In this document: positions 35,132 through 47,585 of the stretch, one piece after another
Layout of the letters: every line of letters begins with the position of its first letter
Position numbering within the stretch: position 1 is the stretch's first letter
Source: Perca fluviatilis
Taxonomy: Eukaryota; Chordata; Actinopteri; Perciformes; Percidae
Assembly (NCBI RefSeq): GCF_010015445.1
Contig: NC_053127.1
Location: 31,185,715-31,249,714, forward strand
DNA length: 64,000 nucleotides
Direction of reading: 5' to 3'
Notes under the pieces: model-generated
Told to the model about the DNA's origin: nothing
What the model saw: only the letters and a program-made list of their open reading frames with translations
Database searches by the model: none
Translations under genes and position numbers: made by a program

Positions 35132-37917
35132 TACAGAGAATAATGTGAGGAATTAATATTGTATTGTCCAAATGATTCATTTTAACCTCTTATGTAGCAT
35201 TAATAAGCAGTTATTAAATGGTTTATAACACGCTATAATGTATTTGTAAGTAGATATTGGGACATTTTAAGGGGTGTATGAACTGATAATGAATGCTTGA
35301 TAAAATGGGATAACAGTTGTAATCATATAAAATATGTGTTCATATTTAATATGAATATGACATGATGTATGCATTGATTATGTTTACTAATTCGATGTAT
35401 TATATTTGTCGATGACATATTTAGTCATTTACAAACACTTCACTCTCTGACAACGGAGTACAACTGATGAAGGCCACCAGATACAGCTGAAAGCCCGAGA
35501 AAAAAATCCAGTAAGTGGCCATTGAGTTAAGAATTGATTTTGTCAGAGTTGAATGTTCAAACCAGTGTTGTAGTCAAGACCGCCTAAACCGAGACCCGGG
35601 GGGGGGGGGGTTACGGTAACAAATTTCAAATGAGATGTGAGTCAAGTTATTGGTTGCATTTGCAAGTTTTAACACATAGGCATAAAGCAGACAATGCACA
35701 GGCAATTTAGACCACAATCCCCTGCAGTTGTGGTCTTGACCGGCCTTGAAATGAAATCCTGAGTCCTCTTCATCCCAGACAAGACCGAGACCTTTGAAAA
35801 TTAAAAAGAAAATTGAAAAAGAGTTTTGAATGCAACAGTTTTAATGAATGTGAATGACTTGTTATTAAGACTTCATGTGTGTCATTATATAAATATGATT
35901 ACAGCTATGTTATAATGTGTCAGCAATCATTCATTAACTGTTATGGATGCAGATAAAAAAAAAATATGTACTGTATATCTTCTTAAGATTGCATTATGAT
36001 GTGTTCTAATCAATTAATGCTTAGGAATACTAAGCAGCTAAAGTAGAGCCTTTGAATTTTACCAACAGAAGATGAGGTTTGTAGGAGGGTCACAGTTTAA
36101 AAGCAATACAGGTCAGTGGATTTCTGTGGGATCCCCTTCAGCAATGATGCTGCATTTATGTCACATAAATCACAGCCTCCTACAGTCGTCGAAATGCCAT
36201 TCGGCTGAGCTTTCGAGTCATGAGAAATGATTTGATTTATCTGCCTGAATCCTGGTGTCACTGACACGGAAAGTACAAAATGATATGTTCGCTGTCAAAT
36301 AAACCAAAGGAACTATATGACCCCAGTCATATTTTGCTGACGTGAAGAAGAAAAAGAAATAGCACAAAGAGCATACAACTTGCTGGTTTTGTCATTTGCG
36401 GTTCACAAGTATATGTTTGGCTTGCTCTAAAACATGAACTCCATAACCAAGTGCACATGTGAAAAAGCTTATGAGGGGAAACCCAAATATACAGACAGCC
36501 ATAATCACTGTGTCTTTAAAGCTTCAAAGCGCTTCAAATATGAACACTTCTTTGCTTTTCACCAAGAGGTCATTACCATGACATGAACGGAGCATGAGCC
36601 TTTTGTTTTTATTAATGCACACAGTAATACATGTGCAGGAGGTGGTGTCCCCATGTCCACATGTCAGAGAAAGAAATAATCAGTGCAATTGTGCTTGCCT
36701 TTTTAATAAAAATTACAAATAGCAAACAGCACCTAATAAATTGCAGTCACTTACCAAATGCCAGATTACATTTCATTCAAGTATGTAGCATAGACCTATA
36801 CCACACACCATTGCATTTATAGCCTAAAGTAATTGCAATGCCCGTCCCCTGGATGGGCCTTTAAAATACAATAAGCTAAACACTTACATAAAAGACGGTA
36901 CGGAACACAAACTCAACAATAAATACCTTCAAATGCTAAACTCAGAACTCAGAACTCAACAAGAAACAACAAGACACAGACTAATGCAATAAAGCCCCAC
37001 AAAACAGGAAGTACCAGATCCTCCATGACTACATGACTTCAGATGAAGTTAAAAATGATCCCAGCCAGGATCCAGTTTGAGTTCAGTAGGTAAACAGATG
37101 AAGCTGTTTGTCCTGATTCCCGTTGGATGCTCCACTTGTTACTGAGCAACTGGGGAGCATTCATAAACACGTTTTTTGTTTATTTTATTTTAAAAAATGA
37201 TGCGAATTTAACGAATTGAATTCAGGACGGAATAACCTGCTTCCTCCCGATTAACAGTTTCCACATCAAGTGTGCACGAGGGTTTTGGGGGATGGAGCTG
37301 TTTTGAAATCCCCGTGACTGTGATTCAACCGCAGCTTGCAAACACAATGCGGAGCTCAAAGAGAACACACTCTGAAGCCTGGGAACGCAACCCCAGCTGG
37401 GCACAAAGTCAACTTTGATTTCTGATGAGTAAAACAAACATCATGCTTGTACATGTTAGAATCTGCTGAGTCGGTCTCTGTCAGCGGCCTACAGCAATCT
37501 CACTCCGAGACAAATGAAGATTGAAAACACATTAAATGGAACCACCGAGAATGGCTCAAAGTATGGGAGCGTGTGGTTTCAGCAGCAGATGAATAGCACT
37601 TGGTGCTTACGGTACGCTTCACACATTTGCTATTCAATATCCACATGCAAAGGAAAATATATGCATAGGCTGGCATATATTAAGTGTAGTTTATTTGAAT
37701 TCATATCAAACTGATTGTGTACTGAGCAAATAAATGAAGTATTCTCCCCCGTTGCATACCACATGGCACATGATAGCACCACATATAAACAAAGACCTCC
37801 AGCAGTTGATGTTCACGTTCCAAAGAAAATAAATCTGTATATCACATACTTTCCATGTTTGCTAAATAGAAATGATGGCTGTTTTAGAAACACAATGCAA
37901 AAGCTGCACATTTGAGC
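35132..37917. other. Non-coding stretch, no gene seen
   Basis: AT-rich. The stretch has a CTGATGAAGGCC-containing repeat fragment at about 35463-35520, a poly-G run at 35600-35611 and a duplicated AACTCAGAACTCAGAACTCA at about 36940-36958. No gene is recognised. Confidence 0.3.
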
Positions 37918-38760
37918 CATGCTAGCTCAATGACAATGTCGGTCCGTCTTGTCGTCACTTTTGCGTTAACAGCTATTGGATGGATTGCCATGAAACGTGC
38001 TCCGGACATTAATGTCCCCCAGAGGAGGAATCCTGTCGACTTTTCCTCTTGCCCCACCATGAGGTTGACATTTGTGGTTTTCAGTGAAAACTATTGGATG
38101 GATTGCCATGAAGATGAACTCTAACAACTTTAGTGACCCTTGAACTTTTTATTTCTAGCGCCGACATCAGGTCAACAACTTCAGCTTGCCCGTTACTTTG
38201 GTTTTGGTCAAAGGAAATGACATTCCCATCCATCAGCCTGCTAATTAGCAAATGTTAGCAACAAGCTAAGCTAAGATGATAAAGGTGGTATACATTAATC
38301 CTTGTGTTGTCTCCTGGGTCAAAATAGAAAATTAACACTTTTTCTTTGGACGTTTATGTTGCTTTTTGAAAAAAATGTAGACGTATTAAAATTATTTAAT
38401 AGTTATTAACACAACTTTTACACTTTTTCTTGGAATTCAAGTTCAATAAGCCTCATTTATATGAAATGAGACCGAATTTTTTAGTTAAAAAAGCAGAAAA
38501 TTTGAATTATTTTGACTTAAGAGAAAATATCAGAGGAACATATGTTGAGTGGATAATCACAGACATAGGCGGTACCAATCTTTAAAAATGGGTCAAATTT
38601 GACCCGAGGACAACATGAGGGTTAAACCTGAAAGAAACATGAGCATGTTAGCTTTGTCACTGTTAGCACGTTAGCATGAAGATGTTAGCATTTAGCTTAA
38701 AGCACTGCTGCACCAAAGCACAGCCTCAGAGCTGCTAGCATGGCTGTGTGATCTCCTTGT
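37918..38760 (+). mobile_element. Old interspersed repeat interrupted by a MITE
   Basis: It contains two copies of the phrase CTATTGGATGGATTGCCATGAA (37973 and 38091), then GCGCCGACATCAGGTCAACAAC. After the insertion at 38295-38625 it continues with GAGCATGTTAGC ... GTTAGCACGTTAGCATGAAG. This is a well-known teleost repeat layout whose class I cannot fix. The two halves are contiguous in logic, so the MITE inserted later. Confidence 0.6.
38295..38625. mobile_element. piggyBac-type MITE with TTAA target sites
   Basis: TTAA is present at both edges (38295-38298 and 38622-38625). The inner ends are inverted: CCTTGTGTTGTCTCCTGGGTCAAA at the left against TTTGACCCGAGGACAACATGAGGG at the right. TTAA target duplication is diagnostic of piggyBac-like elements. 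There is no transposase. Confidence 0.75.
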
Positions 38761-39261
38761 CTTTCATTGTGACGATACAATTACAGAATTGTAACTTTGA
38801 GTCATTATTTTAGCGTCTTCTAACATGAAAAATGACCCCTTTTTTTTTGTTCTACTGAAAAACCTGATTCATGTGTCATATGGTCATGATATACATGATA
38901 TAAAACAGAATGCATTTTGCTTTCTACTTGATTTGACTCCTCTTGGTCATCAACACCGACACAATGCTCCGGTTCCAGATAGTCAGATACCACACAGAGA
39001 CCTTTTTTTCTTCTTCTGATTTTCTGTACCAATTTCAGTTTTGATTGAACGATATTTTCCGAGCTTCTTCCAAATCTCGGGAACCATTTATTTCGTTTAG
39101 CAACTGAATCAGAAAATCTGAAATCAAACCATAATTACTTTTTTCAGAAAGTACGCTTGCTCACACCGTACTTATTAAAATGGGAGCTTTAAATCCCCAC
39201 AACCGAGCTTCATAGATCCACACAAAGAAACCAAATCACTGAATTTAGTATTTTTAAGATT
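38761..39261. other. Non-coding stretch, no gene seen
   Basis: No gene or clear repeat is recognised. Confidence 0.25.
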
Positions 39262-39423
39262 TCTTTTGGGCATTTTAGGCCTTTATTAGGACAGGTGAAG
39301 AAAGAGGGGGAACGACATGCAGCAAAGGGCCGCAGGGCGGAGTCGAACCCACTGCCTCTGCATCAAGGAGTAAACCTCTATACATGGGTACCTGCTCTAG
39401 CAGGTGAGCTACCCAGTTGCCCA
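39262..39423 (-). mobile_element. tRNA-derived SINE
   Basis: On the minus strand it reads GGGCAACTGGGTAGCTCACC (A box region), then GGGTTCGACTCC (B box), then the GCATGTCGTTCC body and an AATAAAGGCCTAAAATGCCC tail. It is the same family as 12922-13116. Confidence 0.72.
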
Positions 39424-39775
39424 CTGAATATAGTTTTTTACCTATTACTCCACACAAATCCCTATGAGCTGCGATAAAGACCTTATCCCCATCTCATTTG
39501 TTTTCTTTGTGTGTATACGTAGACATGTCTAGTTGCTACTTCTTATACAAGCCACCTGTGACAAAAAAAAACATAAATGTTGGATGGATTTGCAAATGTG
39601 TGAGTTGAGCAACTGTATCATAATCCGTGTGTGCGTAATCAGATTTGTAAATGTGTAAAATAATATCTAAATGCATACTGAGATTTGTAAATGTGAGACA
39701 AATCTGTCAACGCCTTCCCATGCCATGTCCGTACATCGAAGGACACAACAACCACATACGGTCCTCTGTACATTG

Positions 39776-39776
<1 letters not shown>

Positions 39777-39827
<51 letters not shown>
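39777..39827. repeat. (CA)n microsatellite
   Basis: A CA run of about 22 units ending in ATATATA. Confidence 0.95.
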
Positions 39828-39828
<1 letters not shown>

Positions 39829-40831
39829 TTTCAGTTTATTGATTCATCTTTATTTCACAGTCCCACACAGCAATGATGGCGGCCACGGCTCGCCAAGCAG
39901 CCAGGCGAGCGTGCCCCTCCTCGTGTCCTGCCATGCACACTGAGCAGCACATTGCACGAGCAGACAACTCGAATATACAGATGTCTCCGTCCCTCACAGG
40001 CTCACTGGTGCCTGCACACAAGACAGCAGACACACACAGCACTGCTGCTGCTCAGGCAACAGCCTGCCTGTCAGACAGACATCCATCAGCGCAGAGACGG
40101 GAGGATACAGCCGTCTGACTGCGGCTCCCTCCCGTCTCAGTGACGTGAACGACTGGCGAGAGGACAGACTTGTGTCAGAATTAGCTGCCGGAACAAGGGA
40201 CGACAGAGCGCGTTAAGGAGACGGTGTATCATCTGTGAGAAGCTAGTTCAAGCATCAATGCAGATATGGAAACATGTCAGGCTGGGAAAAAGTGTCTGAC
40301 AGCTCTTCATACCAGAGGCCTACATATTAACTAAACACAAAGTCGATTTTTAAAGAAGGCTACATGTCTTCTCCAGATGTTCTTCAGGTTCATACACAAG
40401 AAATATCACAGTAACAGTGAGTCAGTAAGTGATGTCTCTGTGGCCTCAGTTGTGAGGACATGTGCAGACATCGCTGTGAGCTGATTGGGTGAAAGACCTG
40501 CAGTGCTGCCGCATCACCAGAGAGAGCTCTGGCGCCATCTTGTGGAATATGTGAGGACAGCAACAGTTCAATATCACACTTCTATCACCAATGTCATGCC
40601 AGCTTATACACCGTCCACCCTCCATTATATCATTGTTTCTCTGCTTCACTCCTTTTAGAATTCTATTATCAATAAAGGCCAATATTAACATACTAGAACA
40701 GATAGTATTGCCGTCATTCCACAGAATGTACAGTTTCATTTTGAATTTAAAAGAAAGGTAGGAAAGCTTTTTTTGCACACCTCTTTTGTCGGGCAGGTGC
40801 GTACAATGTGATCAAAAGTGCAGATCAGAAG
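39828..40831. other. Non-coding stretch, no gene seen
   Basis: Unique sequence with no recognised gene. Two short frames (81 and 110 codons) lack recognisable similarity. Confidence 0.3.
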
Positions 40832-40970
40832 CTTAGAAAAAGTCCCGCACACTGACCGTTACGCAAGCAATCATTTCTAAGACTTAGACCTTAGTCTTAG
40901 ACCGAAACGTTGTATTTTTCTAAATAAATGATTGCTTGCGTAATAGTCAGTGTGCAGGACTTTTTCTAAG
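40832..40970. mobile_element. Short palindromic MITE (139 bp)
   Basis: The ends CTTAGAAAAAGTCCCGCACACTG and CAGTGTGCAGGACTTTTTCTAAG are inverted copies. The inverted pairing continues inward through GCAAGCAATCATTT / AAATGATTGCTTGC, so about 45 bp on each side pair. The centre has a second, smaller inverted region, CTAAGACTTAGACCTTAGTCTTAG. There is no coding capacity. Confidence 0.65.
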
Positions 40971-41399
40971 AATTAAAAAGAAATAAAATGTGGAATTTTC
41001 AGTTTAAAGGTATACACTATAAAAAAAGGTTTTTCATTGTTTGTCAGCATTACATGTTATTTCATGTTGTGTCAACAAAAAATATATTTTTGTCCAAAGG
41101 ACTCGAAACATTGCGATGTTCTCACTATTATAATTGCAAGTGGCCAGTTAATATTAGTTGTCATAAAAACGTGGTAATCAGTTGTAAAGACTGAGCATAT
41201 TTGTTAGGAAAACTTGATATTAGTTGTTATAAAAAACGTTGCAATTAATTGGACAGGCTCAACTATTATGTTACGTTGTCAGGCAATCCAGAAAGAAGTT
41301 GTTAAAACTCAAAATAATTCAATTCAAATGCATTCAACTAGTTTACTCATTATTTTAAGTTGCTACAACTAAGCACTTTTTCAGTGTTGGGAAATACTT
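40971..41399. other. AT-rich non-coding stretch
   Basis: It contains repeated TTAATATTAGTTGTCATAAAAACGT / TTGATATTAGTTGTTATAAAAAACGT phrases (about 41148 and 41215), a weak internal duplication. No gene is seen. Confidence 0.35.
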
Positions 41400-41540
41400 A
41401 TTCACTTTCTTGCAGAACATTAGATGAACTTCCAGGAGGTTTCCAGTCTTTGTGTTAAGCTAAGCTAACTAGCTGCCGGCTGTAGCCTTAGTTTAAGCAT
41501 GCAGATATGAGAGGGATATATTCCATAAACATCACAGAAT
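41400..41540. mobile_element. Interspersed repeat fragment (CTAAGCTAAC type)
   Basis: TTCCAGTCTTTGTGTTAAGC, TAAGCTAACTAGCTGCCGGC and CAGATATGAGAGGGATAT occur in this order. They match a very common fish interspersed repeat. The boundaries are approximate. Confidence 0.5.
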
Positions 41541-43708
41541 AAACAATATTGAAGTTATTCCATGTTGGATTTTAAATGTCAAAGAAAGCTAAATCATTTG
41601 TTTTTATTTAAAGGATGAATAATTATTTTTCTAAATAAATTGTATATCTGTAGCTTATGGTTCTCCAGGTGAAAGAATATCCCCTTTCATCATTCTCAAA
41701 GGGACTATTTCTTTAGAGGAAAGTAGTTTGAATGGAAACTGTTCACAGTGAGGCCCCTGCTATAGTGTAGAGCCTTTTCACAGCAGACATTTTGACTTGT
41801 CAGAGTAGGAAAAACACAGCTTTTACTAATAACATTAATGGTGGCTTTGTGTCCCAGTAAGCCTTGACAGTGTGCCAGTGAGCCAGCATACAGAATACCA
41901 GGACCCTGAAACTGAAGCAGCTAAATGGAACTCCGCCATCAGTCATTTGTTAACTTACACCTGCTTTTCCCACTGCAACATGTCGAAATGTCTTCAGTGA
42001 AAAAGCACTATATATATAGTCAAGGTGGAGCTACTTAGTTACAGTTAGGTGGTTTGGTCCAGTGGAGATACCTCGGGCCCCTTACAACCGGACACCAGAT
42101 AAATCTGAGGGGTTGTGAGTGGATTATTGAGGTAGGAGTGAAAGAAATAAAAATAAAGTTCCGTTCATATGCTTTGCTTTAAAAGAGAAATATTGTACAG
42201 TTTTTTTACTTCTCTGGGGCTCAACCATTGGACATGTGAGAAGTGTGAAGGGTGAACGTGTCTTGGGGTTGAACTGCTAACAACTAGACAGCTGAAACGG
42301 GACAAGAGGCCACAAGCTACACACAATGCTTTTTGGTGCAGGGTCGCAAGCCAAGAACAAGCCAATGTAGTGTATTTTATAAGCCCATTATACGTTTTCA
42401 TGCACACATAATACTGTATGTAGTTATATTAGTAACGATATAGTTAAAATAAAAGTATAAAGTAGCATAAAAAGGAAATACACGACTAAAACACAAGCAG
42501 CTCAAACGAAATCACAGGTAGTACCCAAACTATCTGGAAGTAAGGGAGAAAATGTGTGTTTTCTGTGATGTGTGAGTCACCGCATATGACTGCAGTGCCG
42601 ACTCTCATGTTAATCAAGCTCCTGCAAACAATTCCTTTTCTTATTCCTGGACTCCTGGTGACGTTTCGTGATTGCCATACAGCATTCAGTAGATATCCGA
42701 AACATCACAGAACTGAAGTCGACAAACCCAGTGGGATTGGAACCAGCTGTGGGCTGAAGTGAGAGACCACAACAGCATAAAGGAAAATGAGGTTCATTTG
42801 CCCAACCACTGTGTTTACAAGTGCAGAAGGAGAAGCAGCTCCACTGGCTGCCATGCTGTCACTAGACTCACATGGGCCAGACGGCGCTGGTGTGAAGCAG
42901 TCTGACCCACAGAGAGCTACCAGCAGGTGACAGGAATACACAGAGTTGACTCGTGACAGACTATAGTGTTTTGACTTTTTTGTCAATGCAGCTGGATTTC
43001 TCAAGTGGCTTTATGCAAATACCTTCCTGAAGAGCCCATCCTCTTCATTAGCATGATGGGGTGTGTATAATACTCTTATGAAGATGTAGGCTATCCCATT
43101 AACGTTGTGTTTCATCACTGTTTTTTTGTAAAAAGCTTTCGCTACACTGAATTGCTGGTTGAAATGTGTGAGGAGGTGAAATTTTAGGGAAAATTCGAAA
43201 TAGTTCTAATTAATAAGAATGTCTTAAAAAAGGCGAATAATACCAATATTGTATGAAAGATTTTGTAAAAGCTGTTGCTAAACTATATTTCATAACATCA
43301 TTTGGATGAAGAAGTAAGTGGTTGGTAAAATGGGAAATGGGTGGGGTCAAATTAGGAAATCTCAATCAGCTGTGTTCAGTAATTATTATATTTTTAAATA
43401 CGAAAAGAATTTACACTGAATGAATGTAAATTCAATGTAAGGCTTTAATTAGGTGGGAATCCGTCAAGAAGACTTGATTAGGCATGGAAAGCAGCTAAAG
43501 CTTCAAAAAGTGGGAAAGGGATGAAGGATGCAAAATAATGAGTAAGAAATGACAGGGGTTCAAAATGTGTTGCCGATCTGCACCATTATTTCTTTACAGC
43601 AGATAGACATATTGACAGAGAAAGACAGGCCCTGTTTTGTGTTTTGACCTGGTATTAAAATCCTTAGTGATCGGATCACAAGAACACAGCTATGTAGTCA
43701 AGTATGCC
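41541..43708. other. Non-coding stretch, no gene seen
   Basis: Unique sequence up to about 43620. A decayed terminus like that of the 15027-17380 nest (GCCCTGTTTTGTG ... GACCTGGTATTAA ... GTGATCGGATCACAAG) follows at about 43630-43690, immediately before the satellite-like array. Confidence 0.35.
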
Positions 43709-43910
43709 ACAAAAAATTTATAAAAAAGTCACAGTATAATGTCGAAAAAAAGTAATAAAAAAGTCATAGTATAGTATGTTGAAAAAAGTCATTACATTTT
43801 GTTGAAAAAGTAATGAAAAAAGTCATAGTATAATATACGTAGAGTAACGTTATAACTTTCTCCCAGAGAAACCTTCATGTTATGGTTCTTTTAATATAGT
43901 ATGTTGAACA

Positions 43911-44475
43911 TGGGACCTTAATGACCCACAGCCTGTCAGTCTCCATAGGATAACATGGGAAAACTCGGCCCCCTACCTGGTGGGCCCAAATATATTTTCA
44001 TCTTTCTAAAACTGCTTTTCTATGTCTCACCTCCATACATTATTGTATAAATACAGATATTTGTGCACTTACTTAAAATAAATGGAGTGACAGCCTGGTC
44101 GGGACGATTGAAACAGCTCATTCAACCTTCCCGACATAGACATATGCCATTATAGCCTGTTTTGCTTTCCATGTAAACAAGCGTGCAATATGAAAGTCTG
44201 GGATTGTGGAGAACACTAAATGGTCTACTGAATGAACATATAGTCAAACCTTTAAATGAAAAACCCTCATTAATAATTGAAAAAATTTAACCGCTAATGA
44301 ACTTGTTTATCGTCTGTAACTCCGTGATAAAAGGAAATAAAAGGAAGATATGTGGCTGATAGAAGGAGGTTAACATGCTCTATGGTTTGACCTAAGGAAG
44401 TCTGTCTATCATCATTGCATTCAGAGAAAACTGGAATGTTTCATCGTCCCGCATTTCAATGGTCCCGGCTCGCCC
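43911..44475. other. Non-array island inside the satellite region
   Basis: Unique-looking sequence between the outlying satellite piece and the main array. No gene or named repeat is recognised. Confidence 0.4.
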
Positions 44476-44652
44476 CGATAGTATGTGGAAAAAAGTGCTA
44501 AAAAAGTCACAGTATAGTACATCGAAAAAAAGTGATAAAAAAGTCATAGTATATTATGTCGAAAAAGGTCATAGTATAGTATTCAAAAGTTATTAAAGTA
44601 TAGTATGTCAAAAGAAGTCATATTATAGTAGGATATGTCAAGAAAAAGTCAT

Positions 44653-44692
44653 AGTATAGTAGCTATATAGTATACTATATAGTTACTATACT
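44653..44692. repeat. 40-bp near-perfect palindrome in the array
   Basis: Two 20-bp arms (44653-44672 and 44673-44692) are inverted copies with one mismatch and no spacer. They could extrude as a cruciform or mark an inversion junction. Confidence 0.75.
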
Positions 44693-47585
44693 AGGATTTT
44701 GTTGACTACAGTAAAGAAAAAAATCCTACAATGGTTTGTTTAAAAACGTCATAGGACATTTACCTGGACACTGTCATAGTATAGTATGTCGAAAAAAGTC
44801 GTAGTATAGTATATAGTATAGTATGTTGAAATATAAAAAAAAAAGTCATATTATAGTATGTCGAAAAAAAGTGATAAAAAAGTCATAGTATAGTATGTCG
44901 AAAAGATTATAGTACAGTATGTTGAAAAAAGTCGTAGTATAGTATATAGTATAGTATGTTGAAATATAAAAAAAAAAGTCATATTATAGTATGTCGAAAA
45001 AAAGTGATAAAAAAGTCATAGTATAGTATGTCGAAAAGATTATAGTACAGTATGTTGAAAAAAAGTGATAGTATAGTATGTAAAAAGAGTCATAGTATAG
45101 TATGTCGAAAAAGGTCATAGTATAGTATGTCAAAAAAAGTCATAGTATAGTATGTCGAAAAAAGTGATAAAAAGTCATAGTATAGTATGTCGAAAAAAGT
45201 CAATAAAAAGTCATATTATAGTATGTCGAAAAAAGTCAATAAAAAGTCATAGTATAGTATGTCGAAAAAAGTCAATAAAAAGTCATAGTATAGTATGTCG
45301 AAAAAAGTGAATAAAAAGTCATATTATAGTATGTCGAAAAAAGTGAATAAAAAGTCATAGTATAGTATGTCGAAAACAGTCATAGTATAGTATGTCCAAA
45401 AAGGTCATATTATAGTATGTTGAAAAGATTATAGTACAGTATGTTGAAAAAAATCATAGTGTAGTATGTTGAAAAAAGTCATAGTATAGTATGTCGAAAA
45501 AAGTGAATAAAAAGTCATAGTATAGTATGTCGAAAAAAGTGAATAAAAAGTCATATTATAGTATGTCGAATAAAGTGAATAAAAAGTCATAGTATAGTAT
45601 GTCGAAAAAAGTGAATAAAAAGTCATAGTATAGTATGTCGAAAAAAGTCATAAAAAAGTCATAGTATAGTATGTCGAAAAAAGTGAATAAAAAGTCATAG
45701 TATAGTATGTCGAAAAAAGTGAATAAAAAGTCATATTATAGTATGTCGAAAAAAGTGAATAAAAAGTCATAGTATAGTATGTCGAAAAAAGTGATAAAAA
45801 GTCATAGTATAGTATGTCGAAAAAAGTCATAGTATAGTATGTCCAAAAAGGTCATATTATAGTATGTTGAAAAGATTATAGTACAGTATGTTGAAAAAAA
45901 TCATAGTATAGTATGTTGAAAAAAGTCATAGTATAGTATGTTGAAAAAAGTGAATAAAAAGTCATAGTATAGTATGTCGAAAAAAGTGAATAAAAAGTCA
46001 TATTATAGTATGTCGAAAAAAGTCATAGTATAGTATGTCGAAAAAAGTGATAAAAAGTCATAGTATAGTATGTCGAAAAAAGTCAATAAAAAGTCATATT
46101 ATAGTATGTCGAAAAAAGTCAATAAAAAGTCATAGTATAGTATGTCGAAAAAAAAGTCAATAAAAAGTCATAAAAAAATTTTTTATTATTTTTAAAAAAA
46201 AAAAAAAAAATTATAATTAATTAATTTTGTATAAAAGAGTTATTTTATAATTTGTTTATATAGGGTATTGTTGAAAAGATTATAATAATTTATAGTATGT
46301 TGAAAAAAAAGTCATAGTATAGTATGTTGAAAAAAGTCATAGTATAGTATGTCGAAAAAATAGTGAATAAAAGTCATAGTATAGTATGTCGAAAAAGTGA
46401 ATAAAAAAGTCATAGTATAGTATGTCGAATAAAGTGAATAAAAGTCATAAAAGTAAATAAAAAAAAAATATTATATGTATGTCGAAAAAAGTGAATAAAA
46501 AGTCATAGTATAGTATGTCGAAAAAAGTCATAAAAAAGTCATAGTATAGTATGTCGAAAAAAGTGAATAAAATGTCATAGTATAGTATGTCGAAAAAAGT
46601 GAATAAAAAGTCATATTATAGTATGTCGAAAAAAGTGAATAAAAAGTCATAGTATAGTATGTCGAAAAAAGTGATAAAAAGTCATAGTATAGTATGTCGA
46701 AAAAAGTCATAGTATAGTATGTCCAAAAAGGTCATATTATAGTATGTTGAAAAGATTATAGTACAGTATGTTGAAAAAAATCATAGTATAGTATGTTGAA
46801 AAAAGTCATAGTATAGTATGTTGAAAAAAGTGAATAAAAAGTCATAGTATAGTATGTCGAAAAAAGTGAATAAAAAGTCATATTATAGTATGTCGAAAAA
46901 AGTGAATAAAAAGTCATAGTATAGTATGTCGAAAAAAGTGAATAAAAAGTCATAGTATAGTATGTCGAAAAAAGTCATAAAAAAGTCATAGTATAGTATG
47001 TCGAAAAAGGTCATAGTATAGTATGTCGAAAAAAATGATAAAAAAGTCATAGTATAGTATGTCGAAAAAAGTGATAAAAAGTCATAGTATAGTATGTCGA
47101 AAAAAGTCATAGTATAGTATGTCGAAAAAAGTCATATTATAGTATGTTGAAAAGATTATAGTACAGTATGTTGAAAAAAATCATAGTATAGTATGTTGAA
47201 AAAAGTCTTAGTATAGTATGTCGAAAAAAGTGAATAAAAAGTCATAGTATAGTATGTCGAAAAAATTGATAAAAAGTCATAGTATAGTATGTCGAAAAAA
47301 GTGAATAAAAAGTCATAGTATAGTATGTCGAAAAAAGTGAATAAAAAGTCATATTATAGTATGTCGAAAAAAGTCAATAAAAAGTCATAGTATAGTATGT
47401 CGAAAAAAGTCATAGTATAGTATGTCCAAAAAAATTAATAAAAAGTCATAGTACAGTATGCCGAAAAAAGTGATAAAAAAGTCATAGTATAGTATGTCGA
47501 AAAAGGTCATAGTATAGTACTAGTACTAGTACTATCGTAACTTTCTGCCAGAGAAACCTTCATGTTATGGTTGTTTTAGTATAGT

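Noticed and set aside
35463..35520. A small structured RNA suggested by CTGATGAAGGCC followed by GAAAGCCCGAGAAA (hammerhead-like CUGAUGA ... GAAA)
   Set aside because: The CTGATGA and GAAA pieces are present, but I could not find the paired stems or the conserved cleavage triplet in a consistent arrangement. The same phrases occur in ordinary fish repeats.
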